DNA from: Quercus robur
Taxonomy: Eukaryota > Streptophyta > Magnoliopsida > Fagales > Fagaceae
Length of the DNA stretch: 64,000 nucleotides
Assembly: GCF_932294415.1 (NCBI RefSeq)
Contig: NC_065545.1
Coordinates: 22,305,357 to 22,369,356 of the forward strand
Direction of reading: 5' to 3'
In this document: positions 23,680-35,832 of the stretch, in pieces
Position numbering within the stretch: position 1 is the first letter of the stretch
Layout of the letters: each line of letters opens with the position of its first letter
Notes under the pieces: generated by a model
Database searches by the model: none
Told to the model about the DNA's origin: nothing
Seen by the model: the letters and a program-made list of their open reading frames with translations, nothing else
Made by a program: the position numbers and the translations under genes

Positions 23680-24240
23680 AAAACCTGCTCCCGGTTCAGT
23701 CCTAATCACTAAGCAAGTGGAAGCCTTATATCGAATTCTTCTAAGGACTGAAACCTACTCCCAGTTCGATCCTAATCACTGAGCAGGTGGAAATCTTATA
23801 TCAAATTATTCTAAGGACTGAAACCTACTCCCAGTTCGATCCTAATCACCGAGCAAATGGAAACCTTATATCAAATTATTGTAAGGGCTGAAACCTGCTC
23901 CAGTTTGATCCTAATCACCGAGCAGGTTGAAACCTTATATCAAATTCTTCTAAGGACTGAAACTTGCTCCCAATTCGACCCCAATCACCGAGCAGGTGGA
24001 AACCTTATATCAAACTATTCTAGGGGCTGAAGCCTGCGCCCGGTTCGATCCTAATCACCGAGCAGGTGGAAACCTTATATTAAATTATTCTAAGGGCTAA
24101 AGCTTGCTCACAGGTCGATCCTAATCGCCGAGCAGGTGGAAACCTCATATCAAACTATTCTAAGGGCTGAAACCTGCACCCGATTCACTCCTAATCACCG
24201 AGTAAGCGGAATCCTTACGTCAAATTATTCTCAAGTCAAA
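23680..24240. repeat. 70-bp tandem array in Gypsy A
   Basis: CTAATCAC recurs at 23702, 23772, 23842, 23911, 23981, 24051, 24121 and 24191, a step of 70 (once 69). Units contain ACCGAGCAGGTGGAAACCTT, ATATCAAA and GGGCTGAAACCTGCTCCC. The array lies between pol and the antisense gene, the same place as the arrays in Gypsy B and C, but its sequence is unrelated to theirs. Confidence 0.92.
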
Positions 24241-24772
24241 AACCTGTTCCTCAAGCAGATGGACACCTTATAGTAAATTTACCTAGCAACAAAAATCCTA
24301 TTTTCGGCCAGGCCCAATAACTTATCAGGCGGGAACCTAACATCTAATTTCCTCAAGGACGGAAGCCGAGCATTCATTTTTAACACAAGCATGTGTCAAA
24401 TTCAACCCTTAATGCCAGGTAGGCGCGAGCTTAGTGCTAATTCTTTTTTCTAGATACAGCAAACCTCTTTTAGTTCGGCCCCGGTCACTGTACAAATAAA
24501 GATATAGCCTATCTATTTAAAGACAAGAAAGAATAATAATAACAATAATAATAAGGCGCAGCAGGAAAAAAATAACTTAGTAACAATGTGATGATCATTT
24601 ATAAAAGTAGCTAAAGTAATTGTTTGGTTACTAATCAAATGAAGCAAACGGAAATAAAAGTTAAACAATTGTTCTGTTACCACAGCTCAGTGACTATGGG
24701 CAAACCAAACGAATAGAAGGAGAAATCAAACACAAGTAAAATAAATACAAAGGCAGGCTAAAAATTTGAGTA

Positions 24773-26990
24773 TCAGACTGAAGGATCAGTGGGCGGGAAC
24801 TGAACTGCGTCCTCGGCTTGTCGTTCTAGGACATCCTCGGTTGGCTGATCGGCGGAAGGTTGTTCGACTTGTGTGTCTTCGACAGCATTGAGGTTGTTGG
24901 TAACCTCGAGATCAACAGTCTCTACATGGGTGTCAATTGTGTGCACCAGCTCCCTCATACTCGGGGTATCCTCTTCGTCAACAACACCAACTTGACTCTA
25001 AACGAGGGGAGGAGGAGCCGGGTATGGAATTTGCTCTAGGTTCCTCAATGGGAAATCTTCGGCCACTCCCATTGCTTGCAGGGCTACCAGCCACCCCTCC
25101 TTGAACCTATGAAGCTAGGCTTGATGTACAATAGGCTCCACGAAGTTTTCAACATCCACAAAACCTTCATTGTACCACTTTTCCTCGCAGACTTCAAAGG
25201 CCGCTTTCAAGTCAGCGATCTCATTAGAGTGGGCCAAATTTAGGCTTTCTGTCTCTGCCAGTTTAAGCTCCGTGCCCCCCAACCTTACCTCCATCTTGAT
25301 CAACTTTTTCTCTGCCACCAATCGGGCTTTCTCCACAGATTGCACCTTCTTCTCGGCAACCATAACGTCCTTGAGAGCCTTCTCCCATTCGGCGACCTCA
25401 ATAGTCTCCTTCAACCTTTCGTCAATGATGTAGGTCAGCTGCGCGGCCTGATAACGCAACAGTAACAAGTACCGCCTAGCTAGCGATTCCTTAGTCCCAC
25501 CCGAGAAGAAGTGGACATCCTTGGGCAATAGGAGGCCCTGCACCAAGCTCTTGGTGACCTGCCCCCCTTCACCCTAGGCCCATGTCCTCATGCTATCAGA
25601 CAATGGCAGAGACTCGTCACCAAGTCTGAAGGTGGTCTACCAACCCACCTTGGTCTGAGAAGAGGACACCATATGGGTCCCAACTTGGGAAGTTGGTTGA
25701 GAACTACCAGACAGCTCCCGGATTATGATCCTACCGGATACCCAGGAAGGAATCCGTGAGGGAGTGTCATTTGGAACTCTGGGTGGTTGGTTGGTAGTGC
25801 GTTGCCTTTTTCTGGCACGGCTGGTAAGAGGAGGGGGAGTCAGATCCCTGTCTTGGGGCTGTTGAGGCTGAGCTATAGGGTGGGTACCGGGCAAAAACCA
25901 TTTAATGATCATTGTACACTTAGTCACCATCTTGTCACCTTAACCGACCTCTACTTTTGAAGAATTAACCGACTCGGCTGCTGCTGGCTCGACTATTTAA
26001 ATCAGGGGTTCGCGCTCTCCAATGTGTACTTGGACTCTGTAATCTTGGGATACAAGATCAACTGAGGTATCCCTTACCAGTGCAAGAGAATCCGCGGTGG
26101 TATATCGGGGGCCGAGGTCCCGGATTTCACCAACGGTTAGCTGAGGAGAAAGGAGATTGGCATGCTGTACGTCTATGTACGATAGCAAAAGGTTTTCCAA
26201 CAACAAAGCTTGCCCAAAAGGCTGCCAAGTAGTGTAGACAGGAGTGCAGCTGAGTATGAGATGCGATGCTCGGAGTTGCCCGTCTGAATTCATAAATATT
26301 TCGGACCAAAGCACAAAGTTCAGATCCCTCACGTGCACTACTCTAAGGTCCAGCCTAAACCTTTTGCCGTCTACAGCAAAATAATACAAGAAATGGTTAG
26401 TGCCTGTTTAAGCAAAACAATTACAAGGAAAACACGAGTAAAAGAATAAAAGTGCTTGGTACTGGCTAACTTCACGCGGCGATAATGGGCAGGGGAGCTC
26501 ATTGGCAAGCTAGTTGCCACTCACCCTAACATATTCCCCCGTTGACTTTCTATTAGAATTGGGTAGGTATGAAATAAGTCATACTCATACATCCCTAGCC
26601 TTTAAGTAATAGTTAGACTTAAGATTGCCACACAAACCATACATGAAGTTTATGTCGTGGTGGTTTAACTGTAACCCGTATATCTGATTCAACCTACTGA
26701 TGCAACTTATGACCGAGTAAAAATTAGGGGGAAGTTGATCTGGACACAAACCATAAAACCTAAGAGTATTAAGCAAGAGAGGGTTCACGAGAAACCTAAC
26801 CCCCCCCCCCCCCCTTCTAGGATAGCCATCAAAGGGAAGAACACTGTATTAGACCTAGAACGTCGATGGAGAGCGATGTCGCCCTCATGGCAATAAGCCA
26901 CATCCACATCCCTAGAGATGTTGAAAACCTCTCTAAAGTTAGCCAAGGACGTCTCAGTGGACAAAAGGTGGGGAAAATCTCATTCTTAAA
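24773..26990 (-). pseudogene. Gypsy A antisense gene (aORF), broken
   Basis: On minus, opposite to gag-pol. The order is: an N-terminal block VAYCHEGDIALHRRSRSNTV, FFPLMAILE, then (after a C15 run at 26801-26815 that likely shifts the frame) VNPLLLNTLRFYGL, PPNFYSVISCISRLNQIYG and HDINFMYGLCG; a middle block at 25997-26389; a proline-rich basic block near 25700-25930; a long coiled coil at 25115-25546 rich in E, K, A; and an acidic tail ending TDPSV at 24773. Plant Tat elements carry such antisense genes, often annotated as putative gypsy-type transposase; their role is not established. Several introns are likely, so the exon limits are not resolved. It converges with pol. Confidence 0.7.
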
Positions 26991-27418
26991 CTCTAAAGCG
27001 AAAGGAAAAAATTGAAACAGGAAGGACTAGAGAAACTTACTGTGGGCTCTAGGAAAGGGTGATCTTGATTGAAGGATTTATGCACAGGAGAAGAATGCTG
27101 GGTAGAGAGAAAGTTTGGAGAGTAGGAAAGCAAAAAGTGATCTGAGGAAGGAACAGGGACTATTTATAGGATGGGAGCATTTAATGGGGGAGAGAGGCGG
27201 GAAAAACCTTCTGAACTTTTTTTGTAATCCCCACGCGTGTGACCTCGATTCGCAAACCGCCAAGTTATGATGGCGGTTAATCCTGATAGCCTGGTGTAAC
27301 GCCCCTTTCTAGAGCACATTAGTGACCATCCTATCCATTCAGTATCTGATGCTTGGGCTTCTCAAGAGATCCCTAGCGCTTGTCATCCTTGATTCGTTCC
27401 TGGGATCTTGACACGAAT

Positions 27419-27432
27419 CAAGGAGGGGCTAT
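27419..27432 (+). promoter_or_regulatory. Polypurine tract of Gypsy A
   Basis: CAAGGAGGGGCTAT directly precedes TGTACGGG of the 3' LTR. Confidence 0.65.
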
Positions 27433-28116
27433 TGTACGGGACTGGGCCCATTGTTTTTAGGGTTCTAGGCTTGTGGTGCCGCACAAGGCAAGGCCCCAAG
27501 CCCGTTAGGCCTTAGACCCTAGCCTTGTGATACAACGTATGACCCTATCTTTGTTGACTTATGGCCATGACCCAGATGCACCCCGAGGCCCGGTCTAAGC
27601 CCAAAAACCGAAATAAGACCATTCTGTCTTAAATGTCAAGAGCGAGCCTCTCCTGATCAACTTTAACCTGATCGAGAGTGTGATTTCCCGGAGATATAAG
27701 ATCTCGACTTCCCAGTATTGCCTTGGGGAATATCGCTGCCGAACAGCATTTCGGAGGCAAGAACCATTTCCAATGCCATTACCGCTGTTCCCAACTAAAC
27801 ATCCACTTAGGACTAATGGAATCGGACCCCCATTCACACAAGTGAGATCAAGAATTAATCATAACACCTCCACTTATCTCAAGTTATAAATAGGAGAATA
27901 GAGTGAGAAGTGGAGGTTGGCAATTCTGGAGAGAACAGAGAGTGGAAAAGGAGCAGTTCTGTGAGAGAAAAGAGAAGGATTTGTAGAATAAGAGTGTGTG
28001 CAACTAGGTCTCCGAGCACAGGACTACCTGTAGTAGGAAATCCAAAGCCCACAATATAAATAGATTGTGAGCCTGAGTATAGGTGGAGCTCGTTAACCTT
28101 ATTTTGGGTGTGCACA
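27433..28116 (+). repeat. 3' LTR of Gypsy A
   Basis: This 684-bp copy begins TGTACGGGACTGGGCCCA and ends GTGTGCACA. Copia gag resumes directly to its right. Confidence 0.92.
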
Positions 28117-28941
28117 GCTACCATATTTGCCACCACCTCTTCCCCTATTGGATCCATTTCTTCCTCTTCCTTTTCCATTATCTTGATTCTGAGTGTTGCC
28201 TCTATTAGACTTAGAGCTGGAAGCAAACATAGCTAGAGATTGAGGAGTAGACTCAATGTTCTCTGTCATAGCCAATTCTTCACTTTGCAACATAATAGAA
28301 AGTTGCTCATAAGTGATTGGATAACTCCTAATTCGTATAGCTGAACAGAAGTGAGAAAAATCCTTTGGTAAACCTCAAAGAACAATACAGATAAGTTCTT
28401 CATTATCAACCACAACACCTACAACAAGAAGCTTGTCTCTTGCAATCTTGATCTTCTGCAAGAACACATTCACAGAATCACTCCCTTTCTTAAGACTTTG
28501 TAGCTTAAGCTTCAAATTCAGAATGTTAGCCCTTGAAGTGGAGGTTAACCTTTGCTCCAAAATGTTCCAGACCTCCGTAGAGCTTGTAATTCCAACCACA
28601 AGAGAGAAAACTTGTGTTGTCAGTGTGGAATTGATCAAAGAAAGTAAAGCCTTATCTTTGATTCTCCAAGCAGAAAACTCAGGATTCATAGTAGAAATGC
28701 CTTGATCATCAAATAGAAACTGACAAAGCTGTGGCACATTACCATTAATGTGATCAAACAATGAATAAGCTTCGAGAATAGTGACAAGTTGATGCCTTCA
28801 TGATATATAGTTTGTGTAATCTAGCTTGATTGACATCAGATTTGACATATTAGAAAGGAGTAGTAATGGAGATGGTGGTGGTGGTGTGTGAGTCACAGTG
28901 GTTGTGTTAGAAGTAGAGGTTGTAGAAGCTGTGGAAGCCAT
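28117..28941 (-). pseudogene. Copia gag, interrupted by Gypsy A
   Basis: The start codon at 28941 follows the primer site by seven bases and opens MASTASTTSTSN. The body matches the plant Copia gag family: LDYTNYIS, VTILEAYSLFDHING, NPEFSAWRIKDKALLSLINS, SSTEVWNILEQRL, ILNLKLKLQSLKKGSDSVN. A TGA replaces the Trp expected after YIS near 28800, and another TGA stands for Arg after CIVL near 28375. The 3' end is a glycine and arginine-rich stretch (RGRNGSNRGRGGGKYG), cut by the Gypsy A LTR; the remainder with the zinc knuckle lies left of 17489. Confidence 0.88.
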
Positions 28942-28948
28942 GGATAAT

Positions 28949-28961
28949 GGCTCTGATACCA
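28949..28961 (-). promoter_or_regulatory. Primer binding site of the Copia element (initiator Met tRNA)
   Basis: On minus TGGTATCAGAGCC follows the LTR end CTTTCA directly. It is the classic plant Copia primer site. Confidence 0.9.
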
Positions 28962-29462
28962 TGAAAGAAAAGCTAAAGCTTGAGAGAAAGAGAATGAAAA
29001 ACAGAGATAAGAACTCTCTTGAAGTTGTATTAAATGATCTTTTTGAAGTATATACTGAGTATCTATTTGTAGGACTTCATAATAATACACGTGGATTAAA
29101 TCCTAACAAACTTGTAACTAATCATTCTAACAGAATCTAAAGGAAGGAATAAATATATAGTTTGTTATAGGGAAAATATCTGAAACTAGATAAGGATAAG
29201 AATTTTGCATATTGTTCTGCAATGAAGACTTTTGAGCACAGGATCAGTGAAGAGCAAATGTTGAGTTAGTTAGTAAAGCTGTGTTGGTTTAAGTAAAATG
29301 GCGTTGTACTCTTTAAATGAAAAACTGCGGTCTTGACTAAATCAAAATAAGACCCATGCTTCACTAACTTAAATGGTGTCGTTGCACGTGCCTCACTAAT
29401 TCAAAAAATAGACGTTGCTCAACTAGCCGTTGCAAGCACTATTTAGTTGTCTTCCTCTTTCA
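28962..29462 (-). repeat. 5' LTR of the Copia element
   Basis: The 501-bp LTR runs on minus from TGAAAGAGG at 29462 to CTTTCA at 28962. Its first 170 bp match the truncated 3' LTR at 13681-13853. Confidence 0.85.
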
Positions 29463-29678
29463 ATTACATCTCCTTTTATAATACAAAAAGTCTTACATAT
29501 CTACATAGTAAGAATTGTAAAAATATGCAAGCAATTATAAAAGAGTGATTATTGGAGGAGATAATGTGATTGCTCCTTTAGAGGGCTTTAATAGTAATGG
29601 AGGTTAACAAAGACCAGATTTGGTATTAAGGGAGTGACTGCTTTGATTATATTGTGTGAATGTTTCTTTAGAAGATCC

Positions 29679-30217
29679 TGAAGAGCCACATTTGATCAGC
29701 GGACCTTCAGTGAATTTGGCCGACTAAGAGATTGCAGACTGTCAATAAAATAGGTCGTCTATAACACTAACGACCGTTACGCACATTAATGATCCGGCCC
29801 TAAATCCTTTCCTTAACAAGGTCTAAACGTTATAGGCTCCAGTAGAAAGCCTTAGACAGCTAAGCTGACCATTGTAAAACCATTACAAGACTTTAAACAA
29901 GGATATAATGGCATTCAACAAGCTATTCAAAGCCCCCAACGTCTGGCACAATAAATACCCGAAGCATTTATTCACAGACATGCTATATAAAGCAAACAAC
30001 AACAGGTAAGCAGGACATCTACGCATACACTTACACACTATACTCAGACTATCTCTTACATTATTCTATTTCTCAAGGAGATAAACTAACTTAAGTATCG
30101 AAGGCACCCCCGGGACCTCAGGTGCCCTCTTACATTGTTCCTTTGAAACAAGTACTGACGGTCATCCATACCGTTGACAAGGAGCATACTGACGAGCTGC
30201 AATTTTTTACTTCATCA
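29679..30217 (+). repeat. 5' LTR of Gypsy B
   Basis: This 539-bp LTR begins TGAAGAGCCACATTTGATC and ends CTTCATCA. TATATAA is at 29994-30000. The other LTR has an extra short segment (GATTAGAGTTATTC) near its start. Confidence 0.88.
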
Positions 30218-30237
30218 ATTTGGTGTTGTCTGTGGGG
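30218..30237 (+). promoter_or_regulatory. Primer binding site of Gypsy B
   Basis: ATTTGGTGTTGTCTGTGGGG follows the LTR end TTCATCA. It corresponds to the TTGGCGCCGTCTGTGGG type with C-to-T changes. Confidence 0.7.
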
Positions 30238-30330
30238 AACGATCGAGTTGCAATTCTTTCCGACAAGTCATCGTATCTCTATCGACAAAGTTCCTCGTGA
30301 CACACAGACACTTTCACTTCATCACCTCCT

Positions 30331-31596
30331 ATGGATTCAACCATCATGGCTGAGCAAATTTGAGCTTAAACATCTAATGTCCAAGAGTTGATGAAGCAAA
30401 ACGTGAAATTCAAATAGCAAGAATGTCTCGAGAACCGAAGACATCCTAAGAACAGCAATGCTTTCTCTGGTGCGATGTAATCGGGACAATGGCGAAGACC
30501 ACAGCCTAACTAGTAGTAAAACCACCTCTAAACGAACTGGGCAAACCACACCCAATAAGGATTAGATGGTGGAAGCCATAAGAAAAGGGCTAGATGAGGT
30601 AACGAGTGCTATGAAAACTGCCATAAACCCTGGTGGCATGCTTAAGGAGACAAGCTCACCTTTCACTACCAAGTTACTCGAGTGCCCTCTTCCCCTCAAG
30701 TTTAAACTTCCACAATTGGAGGTCTACGATGGCATGAAAGATCCTCTTGATCACATTGGTGCATCCAAAACAATCCTAGACCTTCAACAAACACCAAACG
30801 TGGTGAAATGCAGATCCTTCCCAGCCACCCTTAGGGGGGTTGCTAGAGAATGGTTTAGCAAGTTACTAGCGGCCTCAATTGATAACTTTAACCAGTCAAG
30901 CGACTCTTTTGTTCGTCAATTCATTGGAGGCCAGCAGCACAAAAGGCTCACTTCATACTTGCTAACCATAAAGCAGCAAGAAGGAGAAACCCTAAGGGAA
31001 TATGTAAGGTGCTTTAACGAGGCAGTGCTAGAGATTGACAAGGGTGATGACCAAGTTATAATGACGACCTTTTAAGCAGGGCAAGTCAATCTAGATCTTA
31101 CTTCCTCTCTAGGAGAAACACACCAACGTCAATGATAGACCTGTTGTTCAAAATCTAGAAGTGTGTGAATGAGGAAGATGTCTTGGTCGTTAAGAGCCTA
31201 ATAGGCAAGCGAAAGAACGACGAGGAGATTTATTTGTAGAACGGAAAGAAGGACCGTAAACTCAATCCTTCAGACAGCCAAACTAGCAAGACTAGCCCAA
31301 AGACAATAAAGAAGAGATTGAACTTTACGCCTCTACTAATGCCTGTTGATAAGATTCTTATACAAATCAAGGACGACCCAACCCTGAAGTGGCCAAAGCC
31401 CTTAAGCTCGAGGCCAAAGGGTAGAAATTCTTGGAAGTACTGCCGATTCGACGAAGGTTATGGTCATTCCACTAACGAATGTCATGAATTGAAGGGGCAA
31501 ATTGAGGAATTCATTCAGAGTGGCAAACTCCAGGAGTTCATAAAAAAGGATTATCAGCCCAGACCAAATACAAACGGTGTGTCCAATGACAACTAG
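30331..31596 (+). pseudogene. Gypsy B gag, inactivated
   Basis: The ATG at 30331 opens MDSTIMAEQI, followed by several stops. The capsid part is open at 30566-31075: KFKLPQLEVYDGMKDPLDHI, LRGVAREWFSKLLAASI, RQFIGGQQHKRL and EGETLREYVRCFNEAVLEI. A C-terminal block at 31318-31596 has FTPLLMPVDKILIQIKDDP and the zinc-knuckle-like YCRFDEGYGHSTNECHELK, then QIEEFIQSGKLQEFIKKD. The homologous blocks in Gypsy C (46962-47960) show that B and C are close relatives, more so than either is to A. Confidence 0.85.
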
Positions 31597-32599
31597 AAGG
31601 AAGAACGGGATTGATGATGCAAAGAAAATCAGTAGGTTGAATGCTCCGGTCTTTAATTGACTAGTAATTGCTTGGAAGGCCTGAAAAGAAAAACACACGA
31701 TCAAAGGTAACCAGGGTTGACCGGCCAAGAACTTTCCGATACTTAAGTTAGTTTCTCTCTTAAATTCTAGAGTTCCAACTTTTTAGAAGTTGTGAAAACT
31801 TACCTCCATTTGATGTGGAAGAGTGCTTATATAGTGTGCTTTTAAAGCAGTTACTTGTCTCATAACTTCCCCTATATTTGAGGAAGTCAAAAGGTTCAGG
31901 GTTAAATTCCACAACCGCTATAGGAGTTAGAATGTTCAATCTTATCTTCTACAATTGTCGTTGGAAGTTAAGTACTTAGTAGGAAGTTATAGTGATGAAC
32001 CAAGATCTTGCTCATGCTTCAAAATAATAACACGTGGTTCGATTCACTAGTTTTTGTAGATAAATCTTTCTGGAACTTTCCCAAGTGTCGAGGGTTGTCC
32101 AGGTCCTTTCCTGATGGACAACCCTTGCCCATGGATGATCATCCTACTAGAGATGACCATCCTTGTCTTCTTGACCTGGACGACTCTTATGGACGAATTG
32201 GAGTTGGTTTAATTTTCAATTCACCATCAAGGATCATCCAAAACCGATGGTAGGGGAACCTAGATGATTACTAGAGGACCATTTACTAGAGGTTCATACT
32301 GAAGGAAACTTATCAGAGATAAGTCAACTACGTCCATGTGACTCGGCCAGTGTCGAAGTGTCGTTATGCAGATGACATCCCCTTCTCTAAACAAGATGCA
32401 AGAAAAGTTAGGCAACTATACAATGATCTCCTTGTCACCATGTTAGCCTTTGAGGAATTCAATACAAAAAGGTATGATTGGATAACGAAGGATCTACTGA
32501 TATCATGTGTATGATGATCTACCAACGAATGAAGCTGGATCAGAAATGACTCCAGCCATTTGAAGTCTTGAGTCTACCTAAAGGACATCATCCCCTTAT

Positions 32600-34660
32600 C
32601 CATCGTGACGAGCAGTTATCCAACGCAAGTAAAAAAGCAAGTAGATTTCTTGGCGATTAACTGTCCTCCCATTTATAATGTCATCCTAGGACAACCAATT
32701 ATCAATCATCTAAAAGCAGCAATCTCCACCCATTGCCTCAAAGTGAAATTCCCAACAGGATTGGAGAAATCAATGGAGGTTAACCCCTGGATAGAGAATG
32801 TTGTAATACAGTGTTGGTGTCCAAAGACAAACCATCCTTGAATAATTGAAGAAGAATCAAAGACGAACGTCTAAGAATCTAAGCCAGCAAAATTGATCCA
32901 GTTTCCGTTGAAAGAAGGAATCACAAACTTCTTAAAGGAAAATTTAGATGTCTTTGCCAAGAGCTACAAAGACATGCATCGAATTGGTAGACGAGTAATT
33001 GAATACCGCTTGAATGTCCATTTGACCAAGAGGCCCGCTCAACAAAAACGACGAATATTCACCCAAGAGCGAAACAAAGCAATAATAGAGAAGGTTACAA
33101 TCAGGTACTCATGAGTGAGGAAGACCAAAAGAAGACCTCGTTAGTAACCAGCTGAGGTCTGCTCTATTACAACGCCATGCCCTTTAGCTTGAAGGATACA
33201 AGAGCTACATGCCAGAGGCTGGTAAGTCACATGTTCAGCAAGCAGATAGACAAAAAAGTAGAAGTCTATATGGACAACATGCTCGTAAAGAGCGCAAAGT
33301 CCCATCTTGACGACTTCCAAGAGACCTTCAATACTTTAAGGAGGTATCAAATGAAGCTAAACCCAACCAAATATGTATTTGGAGTCTTTTCGAAAAAATT
33401 CCTCGATTTCATGGTCTCTTAACAAGGGATTGAAGCAAACCTAGAAAAGGTTTGTCTCTAAAGCTACAGATAAGTGCTTGCCCTTCTCTACAACCTTTAA
33501 GCAGGTCTTCCAATGGACGGACGAGTGTGAAGCAGCCTTTTAAACCCTCAAGGAGTACTTAGCAAAACCTCCACTCTTGAGCCCATCAATGCAAGGAAAA
33601 GATCTGTTCTTGTACCTGACTGTATCCCAGACAACAATCAATTCAGCCTTGATTGGTGAAGAGAACAAGATCCAGCGGCCGGTCTACTACACAGGTCAAG
33701 CTTTTCAAGGGGTTGAGATGAAATACCCAAGGATGGAGAAATTGGCACTTGCTTTGCTCTTCGCACCGAGGAAGCTTCGTCCTCACTTTCAAACTCATGC
33801 ATCATTGTAATGAAGAGCCAGCCCGTTAAAAAGTCTATGAGTAGTTTTGATGCAGCAGGGCGCATGATTCGATGGGCGATCGAGCTCAATTAACTTGACA
33901 TTGAGCACAAGCCGAAGATAACAGTCAAAGCTCAAGCTTAGGCAAACTTCAGTGTTGAAATCATGCTTCCAAAATGAGACCTTACGACAGAATACTGGAT
34001 AGCATATGCAGAGTATGAGCTCGCCCTCACTAGCTTGAGAATAGCCAAAGTCCTGGGGGCAAAAGACTTCAAATTGAAAATCGACTCCAAGCTTGTTGTT
34101 GGACAGATGACCAACGAATACGAAAGGCGAAAGAGGAACGAATGCAAAAGTATTTAAGACTAAATCAATAATTGGTTGACTACTTTGATGATGTCAGGGT
34201 TGAACAGATCCCAAGGGAAAGCAACTTCAAAGTTGACAAAATTGGCTAGGCTGGCCTAATCTTGTAATGTCATAGACCAGCAAGGAGTACACTTGGAAAT
34301 ACAAATGACCTCAAGCATGGAAGCACTACAAAATTTCCCAATTCAAGGAAGATTATTGTTTGTAGGATAGGAATCCCAAGAGTGATCATCTTAGATAATG
34401 GTCGTTAGAAAATTCTGTGGAAATTTTGGCATCAAGAACCATTATTCGTCACCTGGGAACCCCCAAGTAAATAGCCAGACAAAAGTCACAAATCGAACTT
34501 CAATGTAGATCATCAAAGCTCGACTTGAGGGAGAAAAGGGGGCTATGATGAGGCTTTCAACAACTAAAGCTAAAAACTGAACTGCCTACCTGAAGTCAGA
34601 AACGAGGAGCGGTTCGAGACCAGCAGAAGACGTCGAAACATCAGATAAGCAGAAATTTTA
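32600..34660 (+). pseudogene. Gypsy B pol remnant, large internal deletions
   Basis: Protease end: PPIYNVILGQPIINHLKAAI (32605-32841). The start of the next region, LKENLDVFAKSYKDMHRIG, runs to about 33110. About 150 residues of reverse transcriptase fingers and palm found in Gypsy C are missing. The reading resumes with YNAMPFSLKDTRATCQRLV and YMDNMLVKS (33265-33290; Asn codon 33276-33278 where Asp is expected), then KLNPTKYVFGV. RNase H is in pieces (RPVYYTGQAFQGVEMKYPRM at 33577-33810; AEYELALTSLRIAKVLGAK near 34015). Integrase is reduced to GIPRVIILDNGR and QTKVTNRT (34360-34500), with Lys at the catalytic Glu site (34482-34484). Confidence 0.85.
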
Positions 34661-34829
34661 TTAAAGCGCATTTCTTTTGAGCATTTCTTTTCAGTTAAGT
34701 TATTTCCCTTACAACCCCCTTATTAGGGTGAATGAAATAAAAGAGCTTCCAAGCTATTCAAGTACTTGATTGGTCAAAAGTAATATGAGCTCCAAGGACG
34801 ATTAATCAAAGCTCCACTATCAAGCACAA

Positions 34830-35240
34830 AGCTTCAGTAGTAAGTCCATGATACAGATTCTATCGACGAGCATAAAGTTCAAGTAGTCAATCTACATTAA
34901 ATCGTTGACATAGATTCTACTGACAAGTATCAACTCAAGTAGTCAATCTACATCAAGTCTTCGGTATAGATTCATCAGATAAGCATAAGCTTAGGTAGTC
35001 AATCTACATCGAACCAATGATACAAATTCTACTAAAGAGCATAAGCTCAAGCAGTCAATCAACATCAAAACGGATACCATTGACGAGTATCAACTCAAGT
35101 CGAAAATCTAGGATACAAACTCTACTGCCAAGAACAGCTCTGAGCTACAAAGCTTCACTACTATGAAAGAGCAAATCTTCAAGTAGCCAGTTTAAGCCTA
35201 CACAGTGATACAAACTTTACTATCAAATCTTCAGTAGCCA
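34830..35240. repeat. Tandem array in Gypsy B, about 56-bp unit
   Basis: GTCAATC(T/A)ACAT recurs at 34886, 34942, 34998 and 35053. Units contain GATACA(G/A)ATTCTAC, GA(C/G)(C/A)A(G/T) and CTCAAGTAGTCAATCTACAT. Weaker copies follow to about 35240. It lies between integrase and the antisense gene. Confidence 0.75.
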
Positions 35241-35832
35241 GTCTACATCGTCTCAAAACTTTAAAATTCATTGACAAGCACAAATTCATACAGCCAACTC
35301 GTAACGTCTTTACAAAGCTTCAACAGCATGTTTTCACCACAATTGATGGTTCAAACTCAATTGGTAAGCTAAAATTTACGAACAAGCTTGAATTATGTCT
35401 TTTATTGACGAAATTAAAGCTCAAATACATGTCATCCCAACTCTATTTGATGAGTTTAAAGATGATTAAGCTTATGTTATCTCTATAAATTTTTGATAGC
35501 CTATTTGTAGCATAACATTGTTACAAACTCTAGTGATCACATGACAAACCTCAAAAGCTATAAAATTCCTAAGGAAATAATAACAAGTTTCAAACGGCAA
35601 GCTTTAGAGTGGAAATCATGATAGCAAACAAAGCACGAAATATAAGGGCCTCAAACAAAGAGGCAACCGTTGTTTTTAAACAAAATATGCCTTAGGGCAG
35701 TTAGTTGTCAAGCAAAGTAAGCCTCAAAACATAGAGGCAACCACTGTTTGGAAACAAAAGCCTCAAAATAGGAGGCACCCATTGTTCATAACTTTGGAAT
35801 AATGGAAATAAAAAAATAAAACAAAAAAACAA

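Larger units (their letters stand above)
17485..28121 (+). mobile_element. Ty3/Gypsy element A (Tat type), nested in the Copia element
   Basis: LTRs of equal length (684 bp; 17490-18173 and 27433-28116) begin TGTA and end GTGCACA. The flanks are GCTGT (17485-17489) and GCTAC (28117-28121); they differ by two transitions and so fit a decayed 5-bp target duplication. The interior holds PBS, gag, pol with two RNase H domains, a 70-bp tandem array, an antisense gene on minus, and a polypurine tract. Dual RNase H and an aORF are features of the Tat lineage. Copia gag continues on either side, which proves the nesting. All genes are broken. Confidence 0.9.
13681..29462 (-). mobile_element. Ty1/Copia retrotransposon, minus strand, split by Gypsy A
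   Basis: Gag (28117-28941) and pol (13881-17489) on minus, with Copia order gag, protease, integrase, reverse transcriptase, RNase H, are separated by Gypsy A (17490-28116). The 5' LTR is 28962-29462 (501 bp), followed on minus by the initiator-Met primer site TGGTATCAGAGCC. The 3' LTR survives only as 13681-13853; its remaining part is lost, so the outer target duplication cannot be checked. Numerous stops and catalytic changes show it is dead. It is older than Gypsy A, which inserted into it. Confidence 0.9.

Noticed and set aside
23680..24240. Regular direct repeats as a CRISPR array
   Set aside because: Units are contiguous with no unique spacers, in a eukaryotic retrotransposon.
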